Assembly: GCA_903827375.1 (NCBI GenBank)
Contig: CAIKHZ010000259.1
Coordinates: 1-50,364, forward strand
Length of the DNA stretch: 50,364 bases
Origin: Akkermansiaceae bacterium
Lineage (GTDB): Bacteria > Verrucomicrobiota > Verrucomicrobiia > Verrucomicrobiales > Akkermansiaceae
Reading direction: 5' to 3'
Both the position numbers and the translations under genes were made by a program. Under the pieces are notes generated by a model. That model saw only the letters and a program-made list of their open reading frames with translations, was not told the DNA's origin and did no database searches. Shown here piece by piece: positions 1-8,132 of the stretch (within the stretch, counting starts at the first letter, position 1; every line of letters starts with the position of its first letter).

Positions 1-411
1 ACCGACGCCGACGTGGACGGCATGCACATCCGCCTGCTGCTGCTAACGTTTTTTCTCCAGTTTTTCCCTGAACTCATTCGCGACGGGCATTTGTTCATCC
101 TGCAAACGCCTCTGTTCCGAGTGCGCAACAAAAAGGAAACGATCTATTGCTATGACGAGGATGCCCGCAAAAAAGCACTGACCAAACTCGGCAAGAATGC
201 CGAAATCACCCGCTTCAAGGGCCTCGGCGAAATCTCCCCGGATGAATTCAAATTCATGATCGGGCCAGATATGCGCCTCGACCCCGTTGCCTACGAGGAA
301 GGCAAGGGCGTGAAGGAATTGCTAGCATTCTACATGGGCAAGAACACCCCCGACCGTCAGGACTTCATCATCGAAAACCTCCGAGAAGACGTGGATCGCC
401 AGGTGGCGTGA
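1..411 (+). CDS. parE: DNA topoisomerase IV subunit B (ParE), C-terminal fragment
   Basis: This is the 3' end of a type IIA topoisomerase B subunit, the ATPase/TOPRIM half of the enzyme that passes one DNA duplex through another. The frame is open from base 1, so the gene starts upstream of the window. The visible 136 residues begin in the TOPRIM metal-binding motif (TDADVDG, then [10 protein letters not shown]) and continue through [13 protein letters not shown] to the C-terminus with [11 protein letters not shown]. The [10 protein letters not shown] form and the short tail after the TOPRIM domain resemble Bacteroidetes-type ParE rather than GyrB, where I would expect a RYKGLGEMN-type motif. 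That ParE/GyrB assignment is from memory of the families, not an alignment. The stop is TGA at 409-411. The next gene is convergent. Confidence 0.85.
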   Translation, partial: TDADVDGMHIRLLLLTFFLQFFPELIRDGHLFILQTPLFRVRNKKETIYCYDEDARKKALTKLGKNAEITRFKGLGEISPDEFKFMIGPDMRLDPVAYEEGKGVKELLAFYMGKNTPDRQDFIIENLREDVDRQVA

Positions 412-450
412 CGGATCAAATCGGGCTGTCCCGCCCAAACGGTCAAATAT

Positions 451-482
451 CAAAAACGGCCTGCGGAGGAAGCCGCAGGCCG
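451..482 (-). terminator. Intrinsic terminator of the minus-strand oxidoreductase gene
   Basis: A perfect 10-bp inverted repeat (457-466 and 473-482) with a 6-nt loop is followed, in the minus direction, by a run of five T (A452-456 on the plus strand). It lies 55 bp beyond the stop of the gene ending at 537. It sits between convergent genes, so it could also slow transcription leaving the topoisomerase gene, though there is no T run on that side. Confidence 0.8.
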
Positions 483-486
483 TGGG

Positions 487-496
487 CCCCCCCCCC
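487..496. repeat. Homopolymer tract of ten C
   Basis: Ten consecutive C follow GGG immediately beside the terminator stem, and G-rich sequence follows shortly after. It is non-coding. Such tracts slip in replication and are also a frequent sequencing-error site. Confidence 0.9.
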
Positions 497-536
497 TAGC
501 TCGACCGGGCCGGGCAGGGGGGCTGGCACCTGAAGG

Positions 537-1955
537 TTAGCCCAACTTGAGGGGAGCCCAACCCTGGCGGTAGGTTTTATTGAGGTAACGATTGGCCTCG
601 TCGTTGTTTGTGAATTTCATTTGGCTGGCATCGTACTCGAGTTTTTCGCCGAGTTTGCCGACACGCAAAGCGATGTTGCCCAACAGGATCGCCTCAGTGA
701 ACGGGGCCGCATAAGTGAAGTTGGAACCCGGGTGTTTCCAGTCCTTTTCACCGACGCACGAGTGGCGCCAATCCGAGTATTGGCCGAAGTCGCCGCCGCC
801 ATCCGGGTTGCGCTCGAGGAGTTGGGGCGGTTTGCCGACCGGAGCTTCACCGGCTGCGGTGACGATGCGCGGATTGTCGCCATAATCGCCTTGGATAAGC
901 AGATCGGCCTTGCTGCCGAAATAGACGTTGCCACTTTCGGGCATTCTCTTGTTAGCCTCAAGTTTTTCCGGACGGCGCACCCGTTCGAGTGCTGGCACTT
1001 CTTTGCCATCCTTGAGCAGTTTTCCCTCATACCAATAGATGGTGAGCTCGGGACGGGGTTTGCCGTTAGGCAACTTGCCAGCGGGGAAGACCCAGCGGAA
1101 AATCGCTCCGGATGGGAACATGTCGGCGCTGTGCTTGTAAATTTCCAGCACCTCGACGCTCTTGGGCGTGCCGGGATTCATCGACCAGAAGATACTGTCC
1201 ATGGTGTGGCAGGCCATATCGGCCAATGCGCCGCCACCAAAGTCATAGAAGCCGCGCCATTTGAAGTCGTGATAGACGCCGTTCTTGTAAGGACGCACCG
1301 GGGCCGGCCCAAGCCACAAATCCCAGTTCACATTGGCGGGCACCGGGTCTTCACCCTCCGGCCGCGGTCCGCCTTGGGGCCATATCGGGCGGTTGGTGAC
1401 GCAATGAATTTCGGACACGTCGCCGAGCATGCCACCGTTGACGTATTCATAGATGATGCGGTTGCCCTCACCGGAGTGGCCCTGATTGCCCATTTGGGTG
1501 GCGACCTTGAATTTTTCCACGCCCAATTTGAGTTGGCGAGCTTCCCAGACCGTGTGGACCAGCGGTTTTTGGGTGTAGCAATGTTTGCCTGCCGCCATCG
1601 CCAACGCGGTGGGCTGGTAGTGGCTATGGTCTGGAGTGGCCACCATGATCGCATCAAAGTTTTTCATTTCCTTGTCCAACAGCACCCGGTAGTCCTGATA
1701 GAACTTGGAGCCCGGCCAAGTGGCAGGGGCGATGCCTTGGCGGCCACTATCGACATCGCAATGGGCCACGACGATATCACCGGCCCGCTTTACGCAATTG
1801 AGATGTTCACCGCCCTTGCCGCCGGTGCCGACGATGGCGAGGCGGAGTTTGTCGCCCTTGTTCTGGGCATGAAGAATATTGAAGCCAAATTGACTGGAGA
1901 GGACGACACCGGTGGTGGTTTTTAAAAATGACCGTCGACTAATTTGAGGATTCAT
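537..1955 (-). CDS. Tat-exported Gfo/Idh/MocA family oxidoreductase
   Basis: Predicted NAD(P)-dependent sugar or inositol dehydrogenase-like protein of 472 residues. The chosen start gives MNPQIS followed by a twin-arginine motif (RRSFLK, residues 7-12), a hydrophobic stretch and an Ala-X-Ala-like end (ILHAQ), so it is probably exported folded to the periplasm. The Rossmann nucleotide loop GTGGKGGE is at 43-50. A DHSHYQPTALAM segment and a QKPL motif follow; the family usually has EKP, and the Q form is common in exported relatives. The C-terminal half matches the long 'bacterial oxidoreductase C-terminal' type. An upstream ATG at 2096 would add 47 residues ahead of the Tat signal and is rejected. 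The gene is last in a minus-strand run behind the kinase–MurQ gene (145-bp gap) and ends at a good terminator. Its substrate cannot be read from sequence. Confidence 0.88.
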   Translation of the reverse strand: MNPQISRRSFLKTTTGVVLSSQFGFNILHAQNKGDKLRLAIVGTGGKGGEHLNCVKRAGDIVVAHCDVDSGRQGIAPATWPGSKFYQDYRVLLDKEMKNFDAIMVATPDHSHYQPTALAMAAGKHCYTQKPLVHTVWEARQLKLGVEKFKVATQMGNQGHSGEGNRIIYEYVNGGMLGDVSEIHCVTNRPIWPQGGPRPEGEDPVPANVNWDLWLGPAPVRPYKNGVYHDFKWRGFYDFGGGALADMACHTMDSIFWSMNPGTPKSVEVLEIYKHSADMFPSGAIFRWVFPAGKLPNGKPRPELTIYWYEGKLLKDGKEVPALERVRRPEKLEANKRMPESGNVYFGSKADLLIQGDYGDNPRIVTAAGEAPVGKPPQLLERNPDGGGDFGQYSDWRHSCVGEKDWKHPGSNFTYAAPFTEAILLGNIALRVGKLGEKLEYDASQMKFTNNDEANRYLNKTYRQGWAPLKLG

Positions 1956-2100
1956 TGAGGTGGGGTTGGGATTGGGATTGGTTTGTTGGCAAATTTCTGC
2001 AACAGGGCGAATTAGACATTTCAGCCCCTGTCTGACAACACAATTCGTGGGTTCCAGCTTCAACCATCCGGTCAGACCCATCGGGATGGTGGGCACAAAG

Positions 2101-3936
2101 CTATTTTTTCAAACTTGGCAGGGCTTGCTGGATTGACCACTCGTGCAGTTCTAGGGCAGCGGCGGCTGTGGGGAACGGCACGCCGCTAAGTTCCTGGACG
2201 ATGCGGATGGCACGCTCGCGCAACTTGGCATTGGTTGGATAGACATCGACCATCAAATTTTCGACGACCTTGCCCAGTTGAACCATCGCAAGGGTGGTGA
2301 ACAGATTGAGCAAAAGCTTGGTTGCCGTGCCAGCTTTGAGGCGGGTTGAACCGGTTAGAACCTCTGGACCGATCGCCGGGGCAATCACCAGCGTTGGCTG
2401 ACGGCCGCGACCAAAGACGAGATTGGGATTGAAACAGACAAGAACGGTGGGGGCTCCGACGTCCCGCGCCGCTTGCAAGGCACCCCACACAAAGGGCGTG
2501 CGGCCACTCGCAGCGATGCCGATGACCACATCCTTGCTGGAAACACCGCGTTGACGCAGCGCCTCGGCACCGCCGGCAAAGTCGTCTTCGGCATCCTCGC
2601 GGGCTCCGTGCATCGCCTGCTCGCCGCCGGCCACAATTGCCTGAACGGTTTCCGGGGCGACACTGAACGTCGGCGGGCATTCATAAGCATCGAGTGCGGC
2701 CAAGCGCCCACTGGTGCCTGCGCCGACGTAGATGAGTCGGCCACCACCCCGCAAAGCGGTCACGATCAGTTCCACTGCCCGGGCAATCTTCCGTTGCTCC
2801 TTGAGCAGCGCCGTCGGCAAACTGGCATCTTCGCCAAGCATCAGGCGGATAGCCGCAGCGACTGACATCCGATCGAGCTTGCGGGACAACGGATGGCGCT
2901 GTTCTGTGGGCGAAAGTCCGTTAGAGCGAGGAATCCACTCGTCAGCCGTTGCCACCCCAGCCACAGCGGCAGCGGCAGCAGTCGGTTGGGCCAACTGTGG
3001 CATCGCGGGCTGCCGCCTCGCCAATTCCACAGCTCCCCAAGCGCCTTCCCGCTGCAGCAATTTCACCTCTGCGTCCGGCCAGCCCGCCCGGATTTCCTGG
3101 CCGACCTGACGGGCGAACCCCGGCTGCTTTTGGAGGACACTGCCTGTAAGCATGAATTCGACGCTCTTGCCCTTGCGTGCCAGACGTCTGGCGCAGGCAA
3201 GGGCATGCCCGGCAACGTGGACCGCAGCCTCGCTCAAAATCTCCTTTGCAATAGGATCGCGTGCCGCAGCCGCCGCAAACATTTCAACCGCAAGCGCGGC
3301 AATCGCTGGCTTGTCAGCACTGCCAACCCAAGCCACCAAAGCGGCCGGCGAATCCAATTCGAGCTTGAGCAATAGCCGCTGACCTAAGTTTGGCCATTTC
3401 CCGGTTAAATCCAACGCCCGAAACACCGCCTGCATCCCCCGCATCGCGATATCGTAGCCACTGCCGCCGTCACCTAGCAAGTGCCCCCAACCACCGGTCA
3501 GCACCTCCCCACCACCGGCCAGCTGACCGTAGCAGGATGCACCGGTGCCGCTGATGACGATGACGCGTATGGGGATGGGAGAATGGGTCACATCCCCGGC
3601 GGCGGCTAAGGCCGTCTCCAGATCATGCCCAGCCCAACACGGGATACCGGGCCAGATGCTGGCAGCGGCCTGGCGGATGCGTTCACGATCTCCTTCATTC
3701 AAGGCACCGGCCATGCCGATGCCCACGGCCGCCGGGCGTGGCACTTGCCTTGCAATCCGTCCTAGCAAATCGCGCAATTGTGCATCGCTGAGCAAGCGGA
3801 GGTTGCCGGGCTCAGCCAGCTCAAGGCGGCTCAGGCAATGCTTGAAGGACTCGGCGAGGATGGCCACGCACTTGGTGGCACCTGCCTCAATGCCGAGATA
3901 TACGGGTGGCGGACTTGGGATTTCGGTTAGCTTCAT
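2101..3936 (-). CDS. murQ: Fused BadF-type amino-sugar kinase – N-acetylmuramic acid 6-phosphate etherase
   Basis: 611-residue two-domain cytosolic protein. Residues 1-310 look like a BadF/BadG/BcrA/BcrD-type sugar kinase: phosphate loop GIEAGATKC (15-23), second ATP motif ISGTGASC (128-135), then GGWGHLLGDGGSG. An Ala/Pro-rich linker spans about 310-337. Residues 338-611 are a full-length MurQ SIS-fold etherase: GAGTSGRL (405-412), ECPPTF, AEDD, GIAASGRTPF, GSTRLKAGTATK and NLMVDV. E419 and E450 keep the 31-residue spacing of the two catalytic glutamates of E. coli MurQ (E83, E114). Known family roles suggest consecutive steps: ATP phosphorylation of MurNAc (or GlcNAc) at O6, then lactyl ether cleavage giving GlcNAc-6-phosphate and D-lactate, i.e. 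peptidoglycan amino-sugar recycling. Kinase specificity is inferred from the fusion. Confidence 0.93.
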   Translation of the reverse strand: MKLTEIPSPPPVYLGIEAGATKCVAILAESFKHCLSRLELAEPGNLRLLSDAQLRDLLGRIARQVPRPAAVGIGMAGALNEGDRERIRQAAASIWPGIPCWAGHDLETALAAAGDVTHSPIPIRVIVISGTGASCYGQLAGGGEVLTGGWGHLLGDGGSGYDIAMRGMQAVFRALDLTGKWPNLGQRLLLKLELDSPAALVAWVGSADKPAIAALAVEMFAAAAARDPIAKEILSEAAVHVAGHALACARRLARKGKSVEFMLTGSVLQKQPGFARQVGQEIRAGWPDAEVKLLQREGAWGAVELARRQPAMPQLAQPTAAAAAVAGVATADEWIPRSNGLSPTEQRHPLSRKLDRMSVAAAIRLMLGEDASLPTALLKEQRKIARAVELIVTALRGGGRLIYVGAGTSGRLAALDAYECPPTFSVAPETVQAIVAGGEQAMHGAREDAEDDFAGGAEALRQRGVSSKDVVIGIAASGRTPFVWGALQAARDVGAPTVLVCFNPNLVFGRGRQPTLVIAPAIGPEVLTGSTRLKAGTATKLLLNLFTTLAMVQLGKVVENLMVDVYPTNAKLRERAIRIVQELSGVPFPTAAAALELHEWSIQQALPSLKK

Positions 3937-4160
3937 GGGATGAAAAAAATGGCTAGACGTGGCGTCGGGCGGTCCTTGTGGATGGGCTCGGCCGGGACAC
4001 TAATGTCAGCCGCACACAATACCATCCCAATCTAGTCGGAACATCCTAGTGAGGCTTCGCGACAGGTCCAAGACTTGTGAGTGGGGAGCGATCCGTGTGC
4101 GGAGTGATCTCGCCTTTCCTCTTTTTGCCGAAGAACCGCTTGCTAGGGAGTGGAGAGCCT

Positions 4161-6089
4161 TCACTGCGACTCAGCGATGACCAATACCTCGGCGAACGGG
4201 AGGTCGGCAAACATCCCAAACGCCGGGTGGCGGGTGAGCCGCGCCCGGGTACAGGCCGGGCTGGACAGACCGCAGAGGAAACGTGCGAGTTGGCGTGGGG
4301 TGGCCAACGCGGCGTGTTGTTCGGCGGCGAGGGACGGCAGAAGTTGCCACTCGTCATCGCTGGGGCGGCGCGAGGGCGAGCGCTTCAGGGGGAGTGGTGG
4401 CAAGTCGTGGCAGCGATCGCAGTGGCCGCAAGGATTGGCTAGGGTTTCGCCAAAATGTTTGGTGAGATAGGCCGTGAGACAGCCGCGGTGGGTGGCCAGA
4501 CCGAGGACTTGGCGCAAGCGGTCTAAATCGGCCTGCTCGCGGGAGGCAAAGACGGCAGACAATTTTCCGGTCAGGGCGCGTAAATCCTCGGGCGGGTGTT
4601 TCATGCGGTAGCCCTGGCGCACACCGGACGACTCCAGCAGCAGATCCCCAGCAGCTGCCAATGCTCCCAGAGCCGCAACAATTTTTTGTCTGGGCACACA
4701 CCAGTCATCCGCCAACTGGGCGGGTTCAAAGACCAACCAACCGCGTCCGGGCCGCCCTGCTTCGAGCAATTTTTGCAAAAACCGTCGCTCCGCCGCCGCT
4801 CGCCCGGCGAGCACCTCGTCGATGCGGCGCATCAACTTCGCCCGGTACGTCGCATAAAAAGTCCCCGTCGCCTCAATGATGCCGTCAATTTCCAGATACG
4901 TAAGAACCGTCGCAATCACCCCCGGGCGGATGTCGCAAGTGACGGATAGATCGTAGGCCGATACATCGAAAGTATCTCCTCGGCGCAACACCCGGTCGAG
5001 CAGGTTGCCCAGCGCGCCGGGCGTAGGAGTATCCCCGTAAATGAAATTTTCCAAAACGGTGAGGTCGGAGGCGCAGGCGAGCAACTCGCACACTGCTGGT
5101 CGGCCGTCGCGCCCGGCTCGGCCAATCTCCTGAGTGTGATTTTCCAGACTCTTGGGCAGGTTGTAGTGGATCACGCCGCGAATATCTGCCTTGTCGATCC
5201 CCATCCCGAAGGCGATCGTGGCCACCATGATGCGCGTATCTCCGGACATGAATGCATGCTGAGCCTCGGCACGGAAGTCGTCCCGCAAGCCCGCATGATA
5301 GGCTTGGGCCGCGTGGCCGTGACGAGCCAGCAAGGTGGCCACTTCCTCCGCTGTTTCCTGGCGCGTCACGTAAACGACCACCGCCCCCTCAATCGCGGCG
5401 ATTCTTTCCAACAAGAGTCCCTGACGCTGGGCCGCGCTGCAGGGGGTGATGCGCAATTCCAAGTTGGGCCGGTGAAAACTGAGCTGCTCGTGATCAGCGG
5501 CCGCAATCCGGAAATGACGGCAAATCTCGCGAGCCACCCTCGGTGTGGCGGTCGCGGTGAGGGCCAGGACGCGCGGAATTTTGAAGGTCCGGCAAAATTT
5601 GGCGAGTTTGAGGTATTCCGGGCGGAAGTTGTGGCCCCACTCTGAGATGCAATGCGCCTCGTCAATGGCCACCAATTGGATCGGCAGGCCTTTCAATCGT
5701 TGGCGAAACCCTTCGTTGGCCAGCCGCTCCGGTGCCACATACAGCAACTTCAGGTCACCGCCTGCCAACCGCGCATACACCCGCTCCAGGGCATCGGCGT
5801 CGAGCGTGGAATCGATCCGGGCAGCGGCAATTCCCTTGGCCGTAAGCGCGTCCACCTGATCCTTCATCAAGGCAATCAACGGCGAAATGACCAGCGTGAG
5901 CCCGTCCAGCAGCAACGCCGGAAGCTGGTAGCAAAGGGACTTGCCGCCGCCAGTGGGAAAAACCGCCAATGCGGAGCGGCCTGCGAGCAGGGCCCGGATC
6001 ACCGGTTCCTGGCCGGCGCGGAACTCGTTGAAGCCAAAGCGGTCGTGGAGGGTTTGGAGCACTGGCAAGGCTGGACTGTGGCACCACAA
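4161..6089 (-). CDS. recQ: RecQ family ATP-dependent DNA helicase
   Basis: 3'-5' superfamily 2 helicase of about 640 residues acting in recombination and repair. Walker A is FPTGGGKSLCYQ (44-55), the Walker B DEAH box is at 143-146 within AIDEAHCISEWGH, and motifs IV-VI include FGMGIDKADIR and QEIGRAGRDGR. The RecQ zinc-binding signature C-x16-C-x2-C-x2-C is present near residues 530-553, the same spacing as in E. coli RecQ. A recognisable HRDC domain is not evident in the last 80 residues, which read like a short divergent helical tail. The start is uncertain. The longest frame begins at TTG (6087-6089), a stop lies only 7 codons upstream, and no ATG lies between that stop and the conserved helicase core; nearby in-frame TTG and GTG codons are alternatives. 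It is divergent from the FKBP gene (160-bp shared upstream region). Confidence 0.93.
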   Translation of the reverse strand: MWCHSPALPVLQTLHDRFGFNEFRAGQEPVIRALLAGRSALAVFPTGGGKSLCYQLPALLLDGLTLVISPLIALMKDQVDALTAKGIAAARIDSTLDADALERVYARLAGGDLKLLYVAPERLANEGFRQRLKGLPIQLVAIDEAHCISEWGHNFRPEYLKLAKFCRTFKIPRVLALTATATPRVAREICRHFRIAAADHEQLSFHRPNLELRITPCSAAQRQGLLLERIAAIEGAVVVYVTRQETAEEVATLLARHGHAAQAYHAGLRDDFRAEAQHAFMSGDTRIMVATIAFGMGIDKADIRGVIHYNLPKSLENHTQEIGRAGRDGRPAVCELLACASDLTVLENFIYGDTPTPGALGNLLDRVLRRGDTFDVSAYDLSVTCDIRPGVIATVLTYLEIDGIIEATGTFYATYRAKLMRRIDEVLAGRAAAERRFLQKLLEAGRPGRGWLVFEPAQLADDWCVPRQKIVAALGALAAAGDLLLESSGVRQGYRMKHPPEDLRALTGKLSAVFASREQADLDRLRQVLGLATHRGCLTAYLTKHFGETLANPCGHCDRCHDLPPLPLKRSPSRRPSDDEWQLLPSLAAEQHAALATPRQLARFLCGLSSPACTRARLTRHPAFGMFADLPFAEVLVIAESQ

Positions 6090-6249
6090 TTGACAAGCCG
6101 GAAGCCGCTATGCCCCCCTCTCTCTCGAGACTTAAAGACACCAGAGCGGAAAACTTGGCCTAACGAAAGCAACATTGGCTTTTCAACGACTCGAGGCCCG
6201 CAGTCTCGGGAAAAAAATTCATTTTACTGGGGTTGGGAAGGGTTGACAG

Positions 6250-7125
6250 ATGGGCTCCGGCCACCCACTTTCCGGCATGCGTTTCACCCAATCACTCCTG
6301 CGCGTCGTGGCTCCAGCTGGCGTTGCTTTGGCTATTTCACTCACCCCCAACCTCCACGCTGAACCGACCATGCCTGAAACTCCCGCCGATGTAGCCGCCG
6401 CCCCGGCCGATGCCGCCAAAACCGCCTCTGGCCTCGCCTCCAAAGTTCTCACCAAGGGCAGCGGCACCAAAAAGCCTGCCGCCGCTGATACCGTCACTGT
6501 CCATTATTCGGGTTGGACCACCGACGGCAAGCTTTTCGACAGCTCGGTGCAACGTGGCAGTTCCACCAGTTTCCCTCTCAACGGAGTCATCAAGGGATGG
6601 ACCGAGGGCCTCCAGCTCATGGTCATAGGCGAAAAACGCCGCTTCTGGATCCCTGCCGCACTCGCCTACGGCGAAAATCCCGGCGGAGGTCGCCCCGGCG
6701 GCACTCTGGTCTTCGACGTCGAATTGCTAGGCATCAAAGAGGCCCCCAAGCCACCGGATGTGCCCGCTGATGTGGCAGCCGCCCCTAAAGATGCCGAAAA
6801 AACCGCCTCCGGCCTCGCCTCCAAAGTCCTCACCAAGGGCAGCGGAGCCTCCCACCCCAAAGCCACCGACCGCGTCGAAGTCCACTACTCCGGCTGGACC
6901 ACTGATGGCAAACTTTTCGATAGCTCCGTCGTCCGCGGCAAATCCATCACCTTCGGCCTCGACCAAGTCATTCCCGGCTGGACCGAAGGCGTCCAACTCA
7001 TGGTCGAAGGCGAAAAACGCCGCCTCTGGATCCCCGCCGCCCTCGGCTACGGCGAAAACCCCGGCGGCGGCCGCCCCGGTGGCCTTCTCGTCTTCGACGT
7101 GGAACTCATCAAAATTGAAAAATGA
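6250..7125 (+). CDS. Exported tandem-domain FKBP-type peptidyl-prolyl isomerase
   Basis: 291-residue protein with an N-terminal signal segment (hydrophobic stretch ending near NLHA, residue 37) and two FKBP domains, about 62-162 and 188-291. Both keep the FKBP pocket residues (HYSGWT, KLFDSS, GWTEG, WIPAAL, YGENPGGGRPGG, FDVEL), so both could be catalytically active prolyl isomerases in the periplasm. The linker DVAAAP…KTASGLASKVLTKG is repeated before each domain. An internal ATG at 6277 (MRFTQ) gives a tidier signal peptide, but the ATG at 6250 has the better upstream purine-rich site (GAAGGG about 8 nt away), one of few SD-like sites in this window. The stop overlaps the next gene's start (ATGA at 7122-7125), indicating translational coupling. 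Confidence 0.92.
   Translation: MGSGHPLSGMRFTQSLLRVVAPAGVALAISLTPNLHAEPTMPETPADVAAAPADAAKTASGLASKVLTKGSGTKKPAAADTVTVHYSGWTTDGKLFDSSVQRGSSTSFPLNGVIKGWTEGLQLMVIGEKRRFWIPAALAYGENPGGGRPGGTLVFDVELLGIKEAPKPPDVPADVAAAPKDAEKTASGLASKVLTKGSGASHPKATDRVEVHYSGWTTDGKLFDSSVVRGKSITFGLDQVIPGWTEGVQLMVEGEKRRLWIPAALGYGENPGGGRPGGLLVFDVELIKIEK
6385..7122. repeat. Internal tandem duplication inside the FKBP gene
   Basis: The segment 6385-6735 (residues 46-162) is duplicated as 6766-7122 (residues 173-291). The linker portion is close to identical at DNA level over about 75 bp. This points to a within-gene duplication rather than fusion of two diverged genes, although selection on codon usage could also keep the copies similar. 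Confidence 0.8.
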
Positions 7126-7619
7126 CCCGCGCTGCGATCAGATGGATCGCCGCCGCTTGGATTCCGGCCGCCCTCTCGGCTTGCATGCCACCGTCGGCCC
7201 CTTCGACCCGTCCGCCTGACAACCGTGTGGCACCCAGCACACCGAGCCAGCCCCGGCCAAGCACAGCCGTGCCCGTGCTTGGCACCGTCACTCCTATGAC
7301 GCTGGCCAACTTCTTTCCCATCCAGCAATCCAACACAGCCCTCATCTACGACGTTCGCCCCGGCTTTTCCTATCGAATCGGCCACATTCCCGGTGCCCAG
7401 AGTTGGCCAAAAAGCCAGTTTGATGCCCAGCTTGCACCGCGCGAGGCAGAAATTCGCAGTGCCGTGGCCGCCAAACGCCCCGTCATCCTCTATTGCACCG
7501 ACCTAAGCTGTCCGGACTCCACCAAGGTGGCCACCCGCCTCGCTGCCCTCGGTCACTCTGTTTCCATCCTCGAAGGTGGGTTCGCCACCTGGAAAGCTGC
7601 CGATCTGCCAACCGAATGA
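7122..7619 (+). CDS. Rhodanese-domain lipoprotein
   Basis: 165-residue protein. The N-terminus has positive residues, a hydrophobic stretch and a lipobox (LSAC, Cys21), so it should be lipid-anchored on the periplasmic side. A Pro/Ser/Thr-rich spacer of about 30 residues follows. The rest is a single rhodanese fold: LIYDVRP, GHIPGAQSWP, the active-site loop CTDLSC, and a C-terminal EGGFATWKAADLP. The loop begins with the catalytic-type cysteine, so sulfur transfer (thiosulfate or persulfide carrier) is possible. The gene overlaps the FKBP gene by 4 nt, suggesting coupled expression of a periplasmic folding/sulfur pair. The physiological sulfur acceptor is unknown. Confidence 0.85.
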   Translation: MTRAAIRWIAAAWIPAALSACMPPSAPSTRPPDNRVAPSTPSQPRPSTAVPVLGTVTPMTLANFFPIQQSNTALIYDVRPGFSYRIGHIPGAQSWPKSQFDAQLAPREAEIRSAVAAKRPVILYCTDLSCPDSTKVATRLAALGHSVSILEGGFATWKAADLPTE

Positions 7620-7644
7620 GCCATCATCCATAACCAATATCATC

Positions 7645-7965
7645 ATGCCTACATTCCCTAACGTCACCGTCGATGCCGCTGCTAACATCTATTTCGATGG
7701 CCGCGTCGTCTCACATACGATTCATCTTGCCGATGCCAGCAGAAAAACCTTGGGCCTGATCTATCCGGGTGAATACCACTTCGGCACGGCCGCCGCCGAG
7801 CGCATGGAGATCATCGCTGGTTCCTGCTCCATTGTCATCGACGGCAGCACCGATGCCTTGGCTATTCCCGCCGGCGAGGCCTTTGATGTGGCTGCAAACA
7901 GCGGCTTCACCATCACCGTGACCGAGGGGATCTGCCAATATATCTGCTCGTTCCTGACCGCCTGA
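7645..7965 (+). CDS. ppnP: Pyrimidine/purine nucleoside phosphorylase (PpnP, DUF1255)
   Basis: 106-residue single-domain cupin-like protein. It matches the PpnP/DUF1255 family in length and in motifs: the N-terminal FPNVTVDAAANIYFDG, SHTIHLADASRKTLGLIYPGEY, the F.T…AERMEII segment, and the C-terminal half with PAGEAFDVAANSGF and CQYICSF. Family members catalyse phosphorolysis of diverse nucleosides to the free base and ribose-1-phosphate. The ATG at 7645 aligns with the family N-terminus; an in-frame ATG at 7576 lies inside the rhodanese gene and is not used here. It follows the rhodanese gene by 25 bp on the same strand, so co-transcription is likely although the functions look unrelated. 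Confidence 0.9.
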   Translation: MPTFPNVTVDAAANIYFDGRVVSHTIHLADASRKTLGLIYPGEYHFGTAAAERMEIIAGSCSIVIDGSTDALAIPAGEAFDVAANSGFTITVTEGICQYICSFLTA

Positions 7966-8018
7966 GCCTTGCTTTTTCCTTGAATTTGCTGTCAAGCTCA
8001 GGAGCCGCTCAAGAATAT

Positions 8019-8108
8019 TTGTCGGTTGTAGCAGCGTGTCTATGACCGCCGATGAGCATGAATATGCCGCGCACCGCGAGACGCAGCAGCCACGCCGCTA
8101 CAAGACAA
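8019..8108. repeat. Long imperfect inverted repeat between convergent genes
   Basis: The left arm (8019-8038) and right arm (8091-8108) can pair over 18 positions, with one A·C mismatch and a 2-nt bulge. They enclose 52 nt with smaller GC-rich hairpins of their own. It lies between the 3' ends of ppnP (7965) and the hydrolase gene (8133). There is no clean T run on either side, so it is not a textbook terminator. No obvious target-site duplication flanks it. Possible roles are a bidirectional RNA 3'-end stabiliser or a small mobile palindromic element. Confidence 0.65.
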
Positions 8109-8132
8109 CAACAACAAATTTAGCATTCCAGA

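Noticed and set aside
621-1925. 434-residue open frame on the plus strand
   Set aside because: It is fully antisense to the Gfo/Idh/MocA gene, which has clear motifs; the frame is a GC-rich shadow with no recognisable domain.
1962-1981. Three copies of GATTGG-like hexamer upstream of the oxidoreductase
   Set aside because: Too short and too few copies to be a CRISPR array or iteron set; it is just the C-rich leader seen on the other strand.
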